A stretch of 64,000 nt of DNA from Atopobium minutum (GTDB taxonomy: Bacteria > Actinomycetota > Coriobacteriia > Coriobacteriales > Atopobiaceae), in contig FNSH01000002.1 in the NCBI GenBank assembly GCA_900105895.1, positions 88,870 through 152,869 on the forward strand, written 5' to 3'. Shown piece after piece: positions 56,366 to 64,000 of the stretch (its first letter is position 1; each line of letters begins with the position of its first letter). Below the pieces are notes generated by a model. The model worked only from the letters and a program-made list of their open reading frames with translations, was not told where the DNA came from and did not search any database. The position numbers were made by a program, and so were the translations under genes.

Positions 56366-57482
56366 ACATGCGCTGCTTTCCGCATCAAGTGCCTATCGCT
56401 GGCTTGCCTGTCCGCCCTCGGCTCTGCTTTCGGCAAAGTATGAGGACACGTCAAGCTCTTATGCACAAGAAGGCACCGCGGCGCACGCTCTTGCCCAGTA
56501 CAAGGTGCTGAAAGCGTTAGGCAGGAAAGCCGATGATCCGACGGAGAATCTTGATTATTTTAACGAGGAAATGGATGAAGCGACCGATGCCTATGCCGGC
56601 TACGTGCTGGAGCAAGTCGCCGAAGCTAAAAAGGCAACGATTGATCCAATCGTTCTGGTGGAACAGCGTGTGGACTTTTCCACCTATGTACCGGATGGTT
56701 TTGGTACTGCCGATGCCCTCATCATCGCCGACGGCAAGCTTTCCATCACAGATCTCAAATATGGACAGGGCGTGCTCGTTGAAGCCGATCATAATCCGCA
56801 GCTCATGTGCTATGCCCTCGGGGCCTATGAGATGTTTTCTGCGCTCTATGACATTGAGACCGTATCGATGACGATCTTTCAGCCACGGCGTGACAGCGTA
56901 TCCGTCTTTGAGATGAAAGCATCGGATCTGCTGGACTGGGCAGAGAACACACTCAAACCAAAGGCGGAACTTGCCGCCGAAGGTAAAGGCGACTTTACAG
57001 CCGGCGAACATTGCCGCTTCTGCAAGGCAAAGGCCGACTGCCGAGCCAGAGCGGAAGCCAATCTCGCGCTGGCAAGATATGACTTTGCCCTTCCGCCTAC
57101 CTTAACCGATGCGGACATCGAAGCGATTTTGCCTCTTCTTGATGAACTTACAAGCTGGGCGGAAGACATCAAGGCCTATGCCCTGACACGTGCAGTGGCA
57201 GGAAAAGAGTGGTACGGATATAAGCTCGTCGCAGGAAGAAGCAACCGTAAATACGTAAACGAAGATGCCGTCGCAAAGAAGGTATCCGATGCAGGCTTTA
57301 ATCCTTATGAGGAAAAGCTCCTCGGCATCACCGCTATGACCAAGCTCTTAGGCAAAAACCGCTTTGAGGAGCTGCTTGAAGGCTTAATTGAAAAGCCGCA
57401 AGGAAAACCAACCCTCGTGCCGGAGTCCGATAAACGTCCGGCCATGAATTCAGCAAAAGAAGATTTTAAGGAGGAAAATTAA
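56355..57482 (+). CDS. DUF2800 protein, PD-(D/E)XK nuclease fold
   Basis: A 375-residue DUF2800 protein. It begins ASSAYRWLACPPS, a RecB/Cas4-like opening, has the nuclease core with TADALIIADGKLSITDLKYG (D...K motif), and ends with a Cys cluster HCRFCKAKADCRARAE suggesting an Fe-S cluster. It probably processes DNA ends in phage replication or recombination. The ATG at 56355 with GGAGGTG overlaps the previous gene by 11 bases; the longer frame from 56307 is spurious. Confidence 0.9.
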   Translation: MKAKHALLSASSAYRWLACPPSALLSAKYEDTSSSYAQEGTAAHALAQYKVLKALGRKADDPTENLDYFNEEMDEATDAYAGYVLEQVAEAKKATIDPIVLVEQRVDFSTYVPDGFGTADALIIADGKLSITDLKYGQGVLVEADHNPQLMCYALGAYEMFSALYDIETVSMTIFQPRRDSVSVFEMKASDLLDWAENTLKPKAELAAEGKGDFTAGEHCRFCKAKADCRARAEANLALARYDFALPPTLTDADIEAILPLLDELTSWAEDIKAYALTRAVAGKEWYGYKLVAGRSNRKYVNEDAVAKKVSDAGFNPYEEKLLGITAMTKLLGKNRFEELLEGLIEKPQGKPTLVPESDKRPAMNSAKEDFKEEN

Positions 57483-58045
57483 ATGTCAAAATTTACAAAC
57501 CCGATGAAGGTTATCACAGGAAAAGACACTCGCTGGAGTTATGCCAACGTGTGGCAGCCAAAATCCATCAACGGCGGCACACCGAAGTACAGCGTTTCGC
57601 TCATTATCCCAAGTCCGATACCGTCACTTTAGGGAAAATCAAAGCTGCCATCGAAGCCGCCTACAAGGAAGGTGAAGCCAAACTCAAAGGAAACGGCCGC
57701 TCGGTACCCGCACTTGCGGCAATCAAAACGCCGCTTCGTGATGGAGATGCTGAACGTCCGGACGATGAGGCGTATGCAAACAGTTATTTTGTAAATGCCA
57801 ACTCCACCACCAAGCCGGGCATCGTCGATGCCGACCGAAATGAAATCATCGACAGCTCCGAAGTTTACTCAGGCGTTTACGGCCGCGCGTCCATCAATTT
57901 TTATGCGTTCAACTCCAATGGAAACCGCGGCATCGCCTGTGGTCTCAACAACCTGCAGAAAATCCGTGACGGCGAGCCGCTCGGCGGTCATGCTTCTGCC
58001 GCAGAGGACTTTGCAACCGATGATGACGATGACTTCTTGAGTTAA
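57483..58045 (+). pseudogene. DUF2815 (ssDNA-binding-like) protein, one frameshift
   Basis: Starts normally (ATG 57483, SKFTNPMKVITGKDTRWSYA) after AGGAGG, then changes frame in a CCC run at 57608-57610. One extra C would give a continuous protein of about 187 residues with GKIKAAIEAAYKEG, SGVYGRASINFYAFNSNGNR and the acidic tail DDDDFLS. DUF2815 proteins are single-stranded-DNA-binding-like partners of the phage polymerase; the acidic tail fits that role. Confidence 0.8.
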
Positions 58046-58055
58046 GAGGTACGCC

Positions 58056-58205
58056 ATGACAAATCTACTTGATTTCATGTGCCAGCTCATCTTATCGATG
58101 GCTGTCGGATTCACCTTCGGTGCCGCCTTTGCCAACGTGCTCATTGCAAGGCTTGAAAAGCGCGAGAAGAAAAAGAACGACACTACAACCGTTAAAAGCA
58201 AATGA
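58056..58205 (+). CDS. Small membrane protein in the replication module
   Basis: A 49-residue protein with one hydrophobic segment (LILSMAVGFTFGAAFANVL) and a basic tail rich in Lys/Arg/Glu. AAGAGG lies seven bases before the ATG. It fits between the DUF2815 and polymerase genes. Function unknown. Confidence 0.5.
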   Translation: MTNLLDFMCQLILSMAVGFTFGAAFANVLIARLEKREKKKNDTTTVKSK

Positions 58206-58263
58206 TGCGGAGAGGCAGACTGGAGATGCAGTCTGCCTTTCTGCCTATTTAGGAGGTGAAATT

Positions 58264-60237
58264 TTGAAAACACTTAGCATTGACATAGAGTCATTTTCGT
58301 CCGTTGAACTGGCCAAAGCAGGCGTATATAAATACGCCGAAGCGCCTGATTTTAACATTCTGCTCTTCGGCTGCTCGATCGATGGCGGTGAAGTTCAGGT
58401 CATCGACCTTGCACAAGGCGAACAAATCCCCAACGTCATTCTGGATGCATTGACAGACGACACCGTTATTAAATGGGCATATAACGCGAATTTTGAGAGA
58501 GTTTGTTTATCTCGCTATCTATCGGATATCGGCATAAGCCTTGATCCCTTTCATGACCATCATCCGCTTTCAACAGAGATGGCAAGATTTCTTAATCCCG
58601 CCTCTTGGCGCTGTTCGATGGTCTGGGCAGCAACTTTGGGTCTTCCACTATCACTGGAAGGTGTCGGTACAGTACTCGGCCTTCAAAATCAAAAGATGAA
58701 AGAAGGCAAAGACCTCATCCGCTATTTCTGCATGCCGGACAGGCAAACCGGAAAACGACATCTTCCCTCTGATGCACCGAATAAGTGGAAAACCTTCAAG
58801 GCCTACAACAAGCGCGATGTCGAGGTGGAACTTTCCATCAAAGAGAGGCTCAAAAATTACCCTTTGCCGGATTTTCTCTGGAACGAATACGCCATTGACC
58901 AGGAGATTAACGACTGCGGCGTGAAAGTCGACCTTGCTTTGGCCAGCGCAGCCGTTGAGATGGACAGGCGCTCAAAGGATGAGCTCATCACCAAAATGAA
59001 GAACATCACGAATCTGGAAAACCCTAATTCGGTCGTTCAGATGAAAGACTGGCTTGCCCAAAACGGTATGCCCACGGAGTCGCTCGGCAAAAAGCAAGTC
59101 GCAGAACTGATTCAAACCGCACCGCCTAAGCTGCGGGATGCTCTTGTGCTTCGCAGTCAGCTTGCCAAATCCTCTGTTAAGAAATATCAGACGATGCAAA
59201 ATGCTGCCTGTAAAGATGACAGAGTTCGTGGCATGTTTCAGTTTTACGGGGCCAACCGCACAGGTCGCTGGGCAGGAAGACTCGTGCAAATGCAAAATCT
59301 CCCCAGAAACCACCTGCCCGACTTGGATGCGGCGCGTACTTTGGTAAAGTCCGGCGACTTTGAAGCCGTGAAACTCCTCTATGACGATGTGCCGGATACC
59401 TTATCCCAGCTGGTGCGCACCGCCTTTATCCCAAGGACAAATCATAAGTTCATCGTTTCTGACTATTCCGCCATTGAAGCGAGAGTCATAGCATGGTATG
59501 CCGGGCAAACCGACACGCTTGATGCTTTCCGCGAAGGCAAAGACCTCTACTGTGAGACGGCATCCCGCATGTTCGGAGTACCCGTCGTTAAACACGGTAT
59601 GAATGGAGAACTCCGCCAAAAAGGGAAAATAGCAACACTGGCCTGTGGCTATGGCGGCTCGGTCGGAGCCTTAAAAGCGATGGGCGCGCTTGAGATGGGA
59701 CTTTCCGAAGAAGAATTAAAACCCATCGTTGATGCTTGGCGATCTGCCAATCCGAAGATCGTCAAATTCTGGTGGGACGTGGATCGTGCCATCCTTGAAG
59801 CTGTCCGCCATAAGAAAGTCACCAAGACACACGGTCTCACCTTTCGCTGCCGTTCCGGCATGCTCTTCATCATGCTGCCCTCCGGAAGAGCCTTAGCTTA
59901 CGTAAAACCAAAGCTCGGTGAGAACCGCTTCGGATCTCCCTGCGTCACCTATGAGGGTGTCATCACCGGAAAGAAATGGGATCGCATTGACTCCTACGGT
60001 CCAAAGTTCGTGGAAAACATCGTGCAGGCAACCGCTCGTGACGTCTTGGCTTATGCCATGCAGACACTTCATAACTGCTCGATTGTTATGCATATCCATG
60101 ATGAGGTCGTGATTGAAGCCGATCCTCGTATGTCCCTTGATGCAGTCTGTGAACAGATGAGCCGCACGCTGCCGTGGGCTGAAGGCTTGCCGCTCAAAGC
60201 CGACGGCTATGAGTGCAAGTTTTACAAGAAAGATTAA
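58264..60237 (+). CDS. Phage-type family A DNA polymerase
   Basis: A 657-residue DNA polymerase I-like replicase. The N-terminal 3'-5' exonuclease opens with SIDIESFSS (motif I D-x-E). The polymerase domain shows motif A SDYSAIEARVIAWYAG, motif B region KIATLACGYGG and motif C MHIHDEVVIEAD. No 5' nuclease domain. Start is TTG at 58264, preceded by a strong AGGAGGTG; the longer frame from 58069 overlaps the small membrane gene. It is intact, unlike the primase gene further on, and is followed by a terminator. Confidence 0.93.
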   Translation: MKTLSIDIESFSSVELAKAGVYKYAEAPDFNILLFGCSIDGGEVQVIDLAQGEQIPNVILDALTDDTVIKWAYNANFERVCLSRYLSDIGISLDPFHDHHPLSTEMARFLNPASWRCSMVWAATLGLPLSLEGVGTVLGLQNQKMKEGKDLIRYFCMPDRQTGKRHLPSDAPNKWKTFKAYNKRDVEVELSIKERLKNYPLPDFLWNEYAIDQEINDCGVKVDLALASAAVEMDRRSKDELITKMKNITNLENPNSVVQMKDWLAQNGMPTESLGKKQVAELIQTAPPKLRDALVLRSQLAKSSVKKYQTMQNAACKDDRVRGMFQFYGANRTGRWAGRLVQMQNLPRNHLPDLDAARTLVKSGDFEAVKLLYDDVPDTLSQLVRTAFIPRTNHKFIVSDYSAIEARVIAWYAGQTDTLDAFREGKDLYCETASRMFGVPVVKHGMNGELRQKGKIATLACGYGGSVGALKAMGALEMGLSEEELKPIVDAWRSANPKIVKFWWDVDRAILEAVRHKKVTKTHGLTFRCRSGMLFIMLPSGRALAYVKPKLGENRFGSPCVTYEGVITGKKWDRIDSYGPKFVENIVQATARDVLAYAMQTLHNCSIVMHIHDEVVIEADPRMSLDAVCEQMSRTLPWAEGLPLKADGYECKFYKKD

Positions 60238-60239
60238 AA

Positions 60240-60275
60240 AGTCTCGGCTACCAAAACGGTAGTCGAGATTGTTTT
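60240..60275 (+). terminator. Terminator after the polymerase gene
   Basis: Arms tctcggctacc and ggtagtcgaga followed by ttgtttt. Confidence 0.8.
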
Positions 60276-60506
60276 AAGGGGGTGAACGTTTCGTTCACTC
60301 TATGAGAGCGATGCTGCTCAATAACACTTTGTTATTGAGTTTTCAAGGGTGTCACTTTTCGCTACCCCCTTTTGCGGTTTTAGCAATCTGAGCAGTGGCA
60401 TGTTTTTTATTTTCTCTAAATAGTTCGTCCAAACCATCTCCGTTTCTTCAGGAAGTGATGAGGGCAGCAATGGTGCTCCCTCCATCTGTAGAAACGGAGG
60501 TTTTTA
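60276..60506 (+). promoter_or_regulatory. Structured 5' leader of the Rha gene with sequestered RBS
   Basis: Hairpins at about 60282 (gtgaacg/cgttcac) and 60317 (ctcaataaca/tgttattgag) are followed by a long-range stem: CTCCGTTTCT (60438-60447) pairs perfectly with AGAAACGGAG (60490-60499), which contains the Shine-Dalgarno GGAGG (60496-60500) of the ATG at 60507. Inside the loop is GAGGG-C-AGCA-ATGG-TGCT-CCCTC. The fold would hide the RBS until opened. Confidence 0.55.
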
Positions 60507-61178
60507 ATGCAAGAACTAATTCCAAAAGACGAATACGGAGTATTCGCAGACAACCATGACACAGCTCGTGTCGATTCAAGAGCAATTGCGCAATTTTTCG
60601 AGAAAGAACACTTCCATATCCTGCGCGACATTCAAAAACTCACTGAATCCAAATCTGGATTGAGTGAACAATTTGTTAAGCTCAATTTTGAGCTCAGTAG
60701 TTACAAGGACAATACCGGACGAAAACTGCCCTGTTACTACTTAACTCGTGATGGTTTCACCATGTTGGCAATGGGATACACCGGCAAAAAGGCAATGCGG
60801 TTCAAAGAACTCTATATCAAGCGTTTCAACGAAATGGAAACCTTCATCAAAACGCTGGTATCGGCAAGACAGGAGTTCCCACTGCTGACGGAAAACATCC
60901 GGCTTCTCCATGACAACCCGAAACCATATCACTACTCGAACGAATGCAATATGCTTAACCGCATCGTGCTTGGCATGGATGCCAAGCATTACCGAGAAGT
61001 ACACGGCATCGATAAAGGAACATCCATACGTCCGTATCTTTCGCAAGATGAAATCTCCATGCTCAACATTTTGCAAAAAGTCGATGTCGGACTGCTTGTT
61101 GCCGTCCCTGATTTTCAGCAACGAAAACGCTACCTCGAATGGTATGCCATGAAACTACAAATCAAGGAGGTGCGCTGA
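60507..61178 (+). CDS. Rha-family phage regulatory protein
   Basis: A 223-residue protein with the N-terminal pRha domain (VDSRAIAQFFEKEHFHILRD, then LTRDGFTMLAMGYTGKKAM). Rha proteins are phage regulators that can interfere with growth in certain hosts. The C-terminal 100 residues hold another helical domain (SNECNMLNRIVLGMDAKHYR). The end overlaps the next start by one base (TGATG). Confidence 0.88.
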   Translation: MQELIPKDEYGVFADNHDTARVDSRAIAQFFEKEHFHILRDIQKLTESKSGLSEQFVKLNFELSSYKDNTGRKLPCYYLTRDGFTMLAMGYTGKKAMRFKELYIKRFNEMETFIKTLVSARQEFPLLTENIRLLHDNPKPYHYSNECNMLNRIVLGMDAKHYREVHGIDKGTSIRPYLSQDEISMLNILQKVDVGLLVAVPDFQQRKRYLEWYAMKLQIKEVR

Positions 61179-61579
61179 TGGAAAACCTATATCAAAACGC
61201 AGAAGGATACGCGGATCCGACCGCCTATGAAGCAATCTTTAAGACGCATCGCTATCCCTATATGCCGCTTATCTATATCGCCTCTCCTTATGCTGGAGAT
61301 GTTGAGAAAAACACCGAAGCCGCCAAGCGCTATGCCCGCTTTGCCGTTGATCAAGGCTTTATCCCAATCGTGCCCCATCTCATGTATCCGCAGTTCATGG
61401 ATGAGAAAAGCGAACGTGAGCTGGCTCTTTTCTTCGGACAAATCCTGATCGACAAATGCACCGAGCTTTGGGCATTTGGAAAACCCTCTCTCGGTATGAC
61501 CAAAGAGATCGGATATGCCAAATACCACAGGCGAAACGTTCGCTATTTCACCGAGGACTTGAAGGAGGTTGAAGAATGA
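61178..61579 (+). CDS. DUF4406 protein (nucleoside deoxyribosyltransferase-like)
   Basis: A 133-residue protein with a YIASPYAGDVEKN start of fold and LALFFGQILIDKCTELWAFG, as in DUF4406 and nucleoside 2-deoxyribosyltransferases. It may trim or remodel nucleotides for the phage. It overlaps Rha by one base and the primase start by four bases, so it lies in one operon. Confidence 0.8.
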   Translation: MENLYQNAEGYADPTAYEAIFKTHRYPYMPLIYIASPYAGDVEKNTEAAKRYARFAVDQGFIPIVPHLMYPQFMDEKSERELALFFGQILIDKCTELWAFGKPSLGMTKEIGYAKYHRRNVRYFTEDLKEVEE

Positions 61580-63781
61580 GAATCAGCTATTCGAATGTTC
61601 GCGGCAAGAAAACAAATACAAGCTATCCCTTTATTGCAGAGATCAAAATGGCAGATGACCTGAAAAATGTCGCTGCCTTTGATCACGTCTGTGCGATTTA
61701 CAAGGATGGCTATAACCAGCGCAAGAAGCTCATCAAAGGTTACAGAAGCAATAAAACCTTTCAGGAATCTGACTGTCTGCCGCTGGACTGTGACAACGTA
61801 TCTTCGATCCATTAGCTTCAGATATTCCGCCTGCTGAGTGGAAAACCCCGAAAGATGTTCAAGCGGCTTATCCTGACGTGCGCTTTTTTGTGGTTTATTC
61901 CCCGAAATAACATGAAGGAAAAGGACGGAAAAGCCGCGCGTCCCAAGTTTCACATCTACTTTCCTCTGAAAACTTCCATAAGCGATGCGAAGCTATATAA
62001 CCGCCTTAAGAAAAAAGTGCGGGCAAGGTTTCCCGCCTTCGATGATGGTGCTCTCGATGCAGCACGTTTCTTCTTCGGTGTTGAGTATCCACAGGTTGAA
62101 TATTTCGATGGTACTTTTTGCATTGATGAATTTATGAGCCGTGCCAATGCCAAGATCACAGAAGGCGCGCGAAACACTACCATGTCCCATTTTGCAGGAC
62201 TTGTGCTCAAGAAATATGGCACCGATGACAATAAAGCGCATGAAGCCTATCTTGAGGAAGCAAAAAAATGCACACCGCCCCTTTCCGAAGAAGAGCTCGC
62301 CAGCATCTGGAACAGCGCAGTCGGTTTTTACAAACAGCACCATCAAAGCGGATAAAAACTATATCTCGCCTGCCGAATACAACAGCATGGAATTCGAAGA
62401 AAGTCTCATCCCGTCTGACTTTACTGATGTCGGACAGGCAAAAGCCTTTCTCGAAGCGGCTACTGACAAGGTCATCTATGTCAAAGGTCTCGGTCTCTAT
62501 TATTTCACGGGAAAGGTCTGGAAAGACGATGACCTCTTAGTGCAGAAAGCCTTGCAGGGATTTACCCATAAGCAGCTCTGCCTTGCGTGGAAAATGATGA
62601 ATGAAGCGGAAAGTGATGAAACACAGGAAAAAGCGGAAGCCTTCTACAAGTTTGTCTTAAGTCGCCGGAAATCTCCAACATCAAGGCAACCATCACCGAA
62701 CTGAAACCGATGGTGCAAGTCGATGTGAAAAGGCTTGATCAAGACGGTTTTCTCTTAAATACACCAGACGGGACAGTGGATCTTCGCACAGGAAAACTGC
62801 GGACGCATGATCCGAAGGACTACTGCACCAAAATTTGTGCTGTATCACCAAATGACAAAGGTATGGACGAATGGCTCCGGTTCCTTCGTGACTTCACCTG
62901 CAAAGACAAGGCTCTCGAAGATTACTGCAGCTGGAATCCGGTGTAGAGTGCATCGGAGAAGTCTTAAATGAGAATCTTGTGATCCAGTACGGTGAAGGTG
63001 GAAACGGTAAATCCACCTTCAATAACGCCAAGTTCTATGTTTTTAGGAGACTACGCCGGTACCATCTCCGCCGAGCTGTTAACCGTAAAGCCGACCAAGA
63101 ACAAAGGTGCGGAGCTTGCCGAGACACACAACAAGAGGCTTATTCTCGCAGCCGAGCTACCCGAAGGGAAAAGGCTCGACTCAGGCTCTTTGAAAAATCT
63201 CTCCAGCACAGATCCCATCCATGCTGAGAAAAAATTTGAAGCACCATTTTAACTTCTATCCCGACGCATACGACGGTGCTTTATACCAACCATCTGCCCA
63301 AAGTCGGGACCATCGACAAAGGCACCTGGGACCGCCTGATCGTTATTCCTCTAAAGGCAAATTTCAGGGGTGCCAAGGGAGAATTAAGAACTATGCCAAG
63401 GTGCTGTCCGAGCGATGCGGCGGAGCAATTCTCTCGTGGATGATTGCGGGAGCAAAAAGATACATCTCTTCCGGTTTCAAACTGGTACCACCAAAGTGCG
63501 TCCAAGATGCCATGAACGCTTATCGTGAAGAAAACGACTGGATCAGCCATTTCTTAAGTGATTGCTGTGAGGAAGAAAAAACAGCTACCCAAAAAGCGGG
63601 TGAGCTTTATGAGAAGTACCGTGAGCACTGTGATGAGATCGGTGAATACAAAAGAAGCTCTGCTGATTTTAAGCGAGTTCTGATAGCACAAGGTTTTACT
63701 TGGCAAAAAACCGCTGAAGGCAACATATGGATAGGGCTTCACCTGAAACAAAACGGTGTTCTTAATGGAGGACGATTCTAA
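61576..63781 (+). pseudogene. Phage primase/helicase (D5/P4-like), broken by many frameshifts
   Basis: One ancestral gene of about 730 codons can be followed across frames: N-terminal primase-like part (MADDLKNVAAFDHVCAIYKD, KAARPKFHIYF), a middle part (LYYFTGKVWKDDDLL), an SF3 helicase with Walker A GEGGNGKST, and a C-terminal winged-helix part ending at 63781. Frame changes fall near 61805, 61900, 62341, 62660, 62926, 63043, 63240 (two) and 63383; several are in short homopolymers (CCCC, TTTTT, CCC). Function would be unwinding and priming of element DNA. Either dead or poorly sequenced. Confidence 0.85.
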
Positions 63782-64000
63782 ATTCAAAAACACGAGAAAA
63801 CCCAGTTATATCAATAAGTTTCGTGGTTTTATGGAAGGCAATGGAAGCCATTTATATCTATCGCACAAATAAAAATCAACTCATCTATATGTAGTGATGA
63901 TTTTGAAAAATATAGATATGTTACGTGGCCTCCATCGCCCTCCATACCATCCCTGATGAAGAGGAAAGCAAACTCGCTTTTTCTTGGAAAATCAACAGTT
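63782..64000. other. Region after the primase, no gene seen
   Basis: AT-rich; no open frame with an RBS. In related elements a VRR-NUC nuclease gene usually comes next, probably outside the window. Confidence 0.4.

Overview
HOST. About 47.7 kb of this window is ordinary chromosome of a moderate-GC Gram-positive bacterium. Gene content (two LTA-synthase-like enzymes, LPXTG-anchored surface proteins, an FprA-type flavodiiron protein, glycyl-radical and PTS catabolism, a SpoIIE/STAS partner-switching pair) points to an anaerobic actinobacterium of the Atopobium/Lancefieldella/Olsenella (Coriobacteriia) type. This is an inference from gene content and style; no rRNA or other marker gene is present.

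LAYOUT. 0.65-6.6 kb: two tandem LtaS-like membrane phosphoglycerol transferases flanking a convergent acyltransferase, then a LOG-family hydrolase. 7.9-9.6 kb: an AT-rich islet with a decayed polymorphic-toxin tail plus candidate immunity ORF, a PPOX-fold gene and an unknown fragment, ending at tRNA-Cys and tRNA-Gly. 9.9-18.6 kb: flavodiiron protein, methyltransferase, MATE exporter, uracil-DNA glycosylase, threonine aldolase-like lyase, ZIP transporter, P-type ATPase. 18.7-28.0 kb: a catabolic cluster of GldA-like dehydrogenase, FSA-like aldolase, glycyl-radical activase, glycyl-radical enzyme, DeoR regulator (frameshifted) and fructose-type PTS IIB and IIC, with a broken LPXTG protein gene lodged inside it. 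The cluster has the parts expected for import of a sugar or anhydro-sugar by PTS, radical dehydration/lyase chemistry, aldol cleavage and reduction of hydroxyacetone to 1,2-propanediol. 28.2-38.5 kb: phosphoglycerate mutase, small membrane protein, tRNA-Val, GH36-like glycosidase, M18 aminopeptidase, a glycosyltransferase operon, 1-phosphofructokinase. 38.9-43.7 kb: a large secreted, sortase-anchored papain-like protease and a YfcC-type carrier. 43.8-47.0 kb: STAS-kinase fusion and PAS/GAF/PP2C phosphatase, tRNA-Leu.

From about 47.7 kb the character changes to that of Firmicutes mobile DNA. First come three 20-bp repeats like an IS21-type end and a five-gene cluster (two related membrane proteins, alpha/beta hydrolase, methyltransferase, MBL hydrolase). 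Then comes a three-gene ABC-three-component (ABC-3C) conflict system with an XRE regulator and a set of four TCTCAGG boxes upstream. From 54.8 kb on the plus strand lies a phage-like replication module: small basic protein, a strong structured-RNA candidate, sigma-like regulator, DUF2800 nuclease, DUF2815 protein, phage DNA polymerase I, Rha regulator with a hairpin-sequestered RBS, DUF4406 enzyme, and a primase/helicase gene broken by many frameshifts. No integrase, capsid or packaging gene lies in the window, so the element continues beyond its right edge.

CAUTION ON QUALITY. Most frameshifts seen here (DeoR gene, surface protein, DUF2815, primase, toxin remnant) fall in short homopolymers, so sequencing error competes with real decay and should be excluded first.
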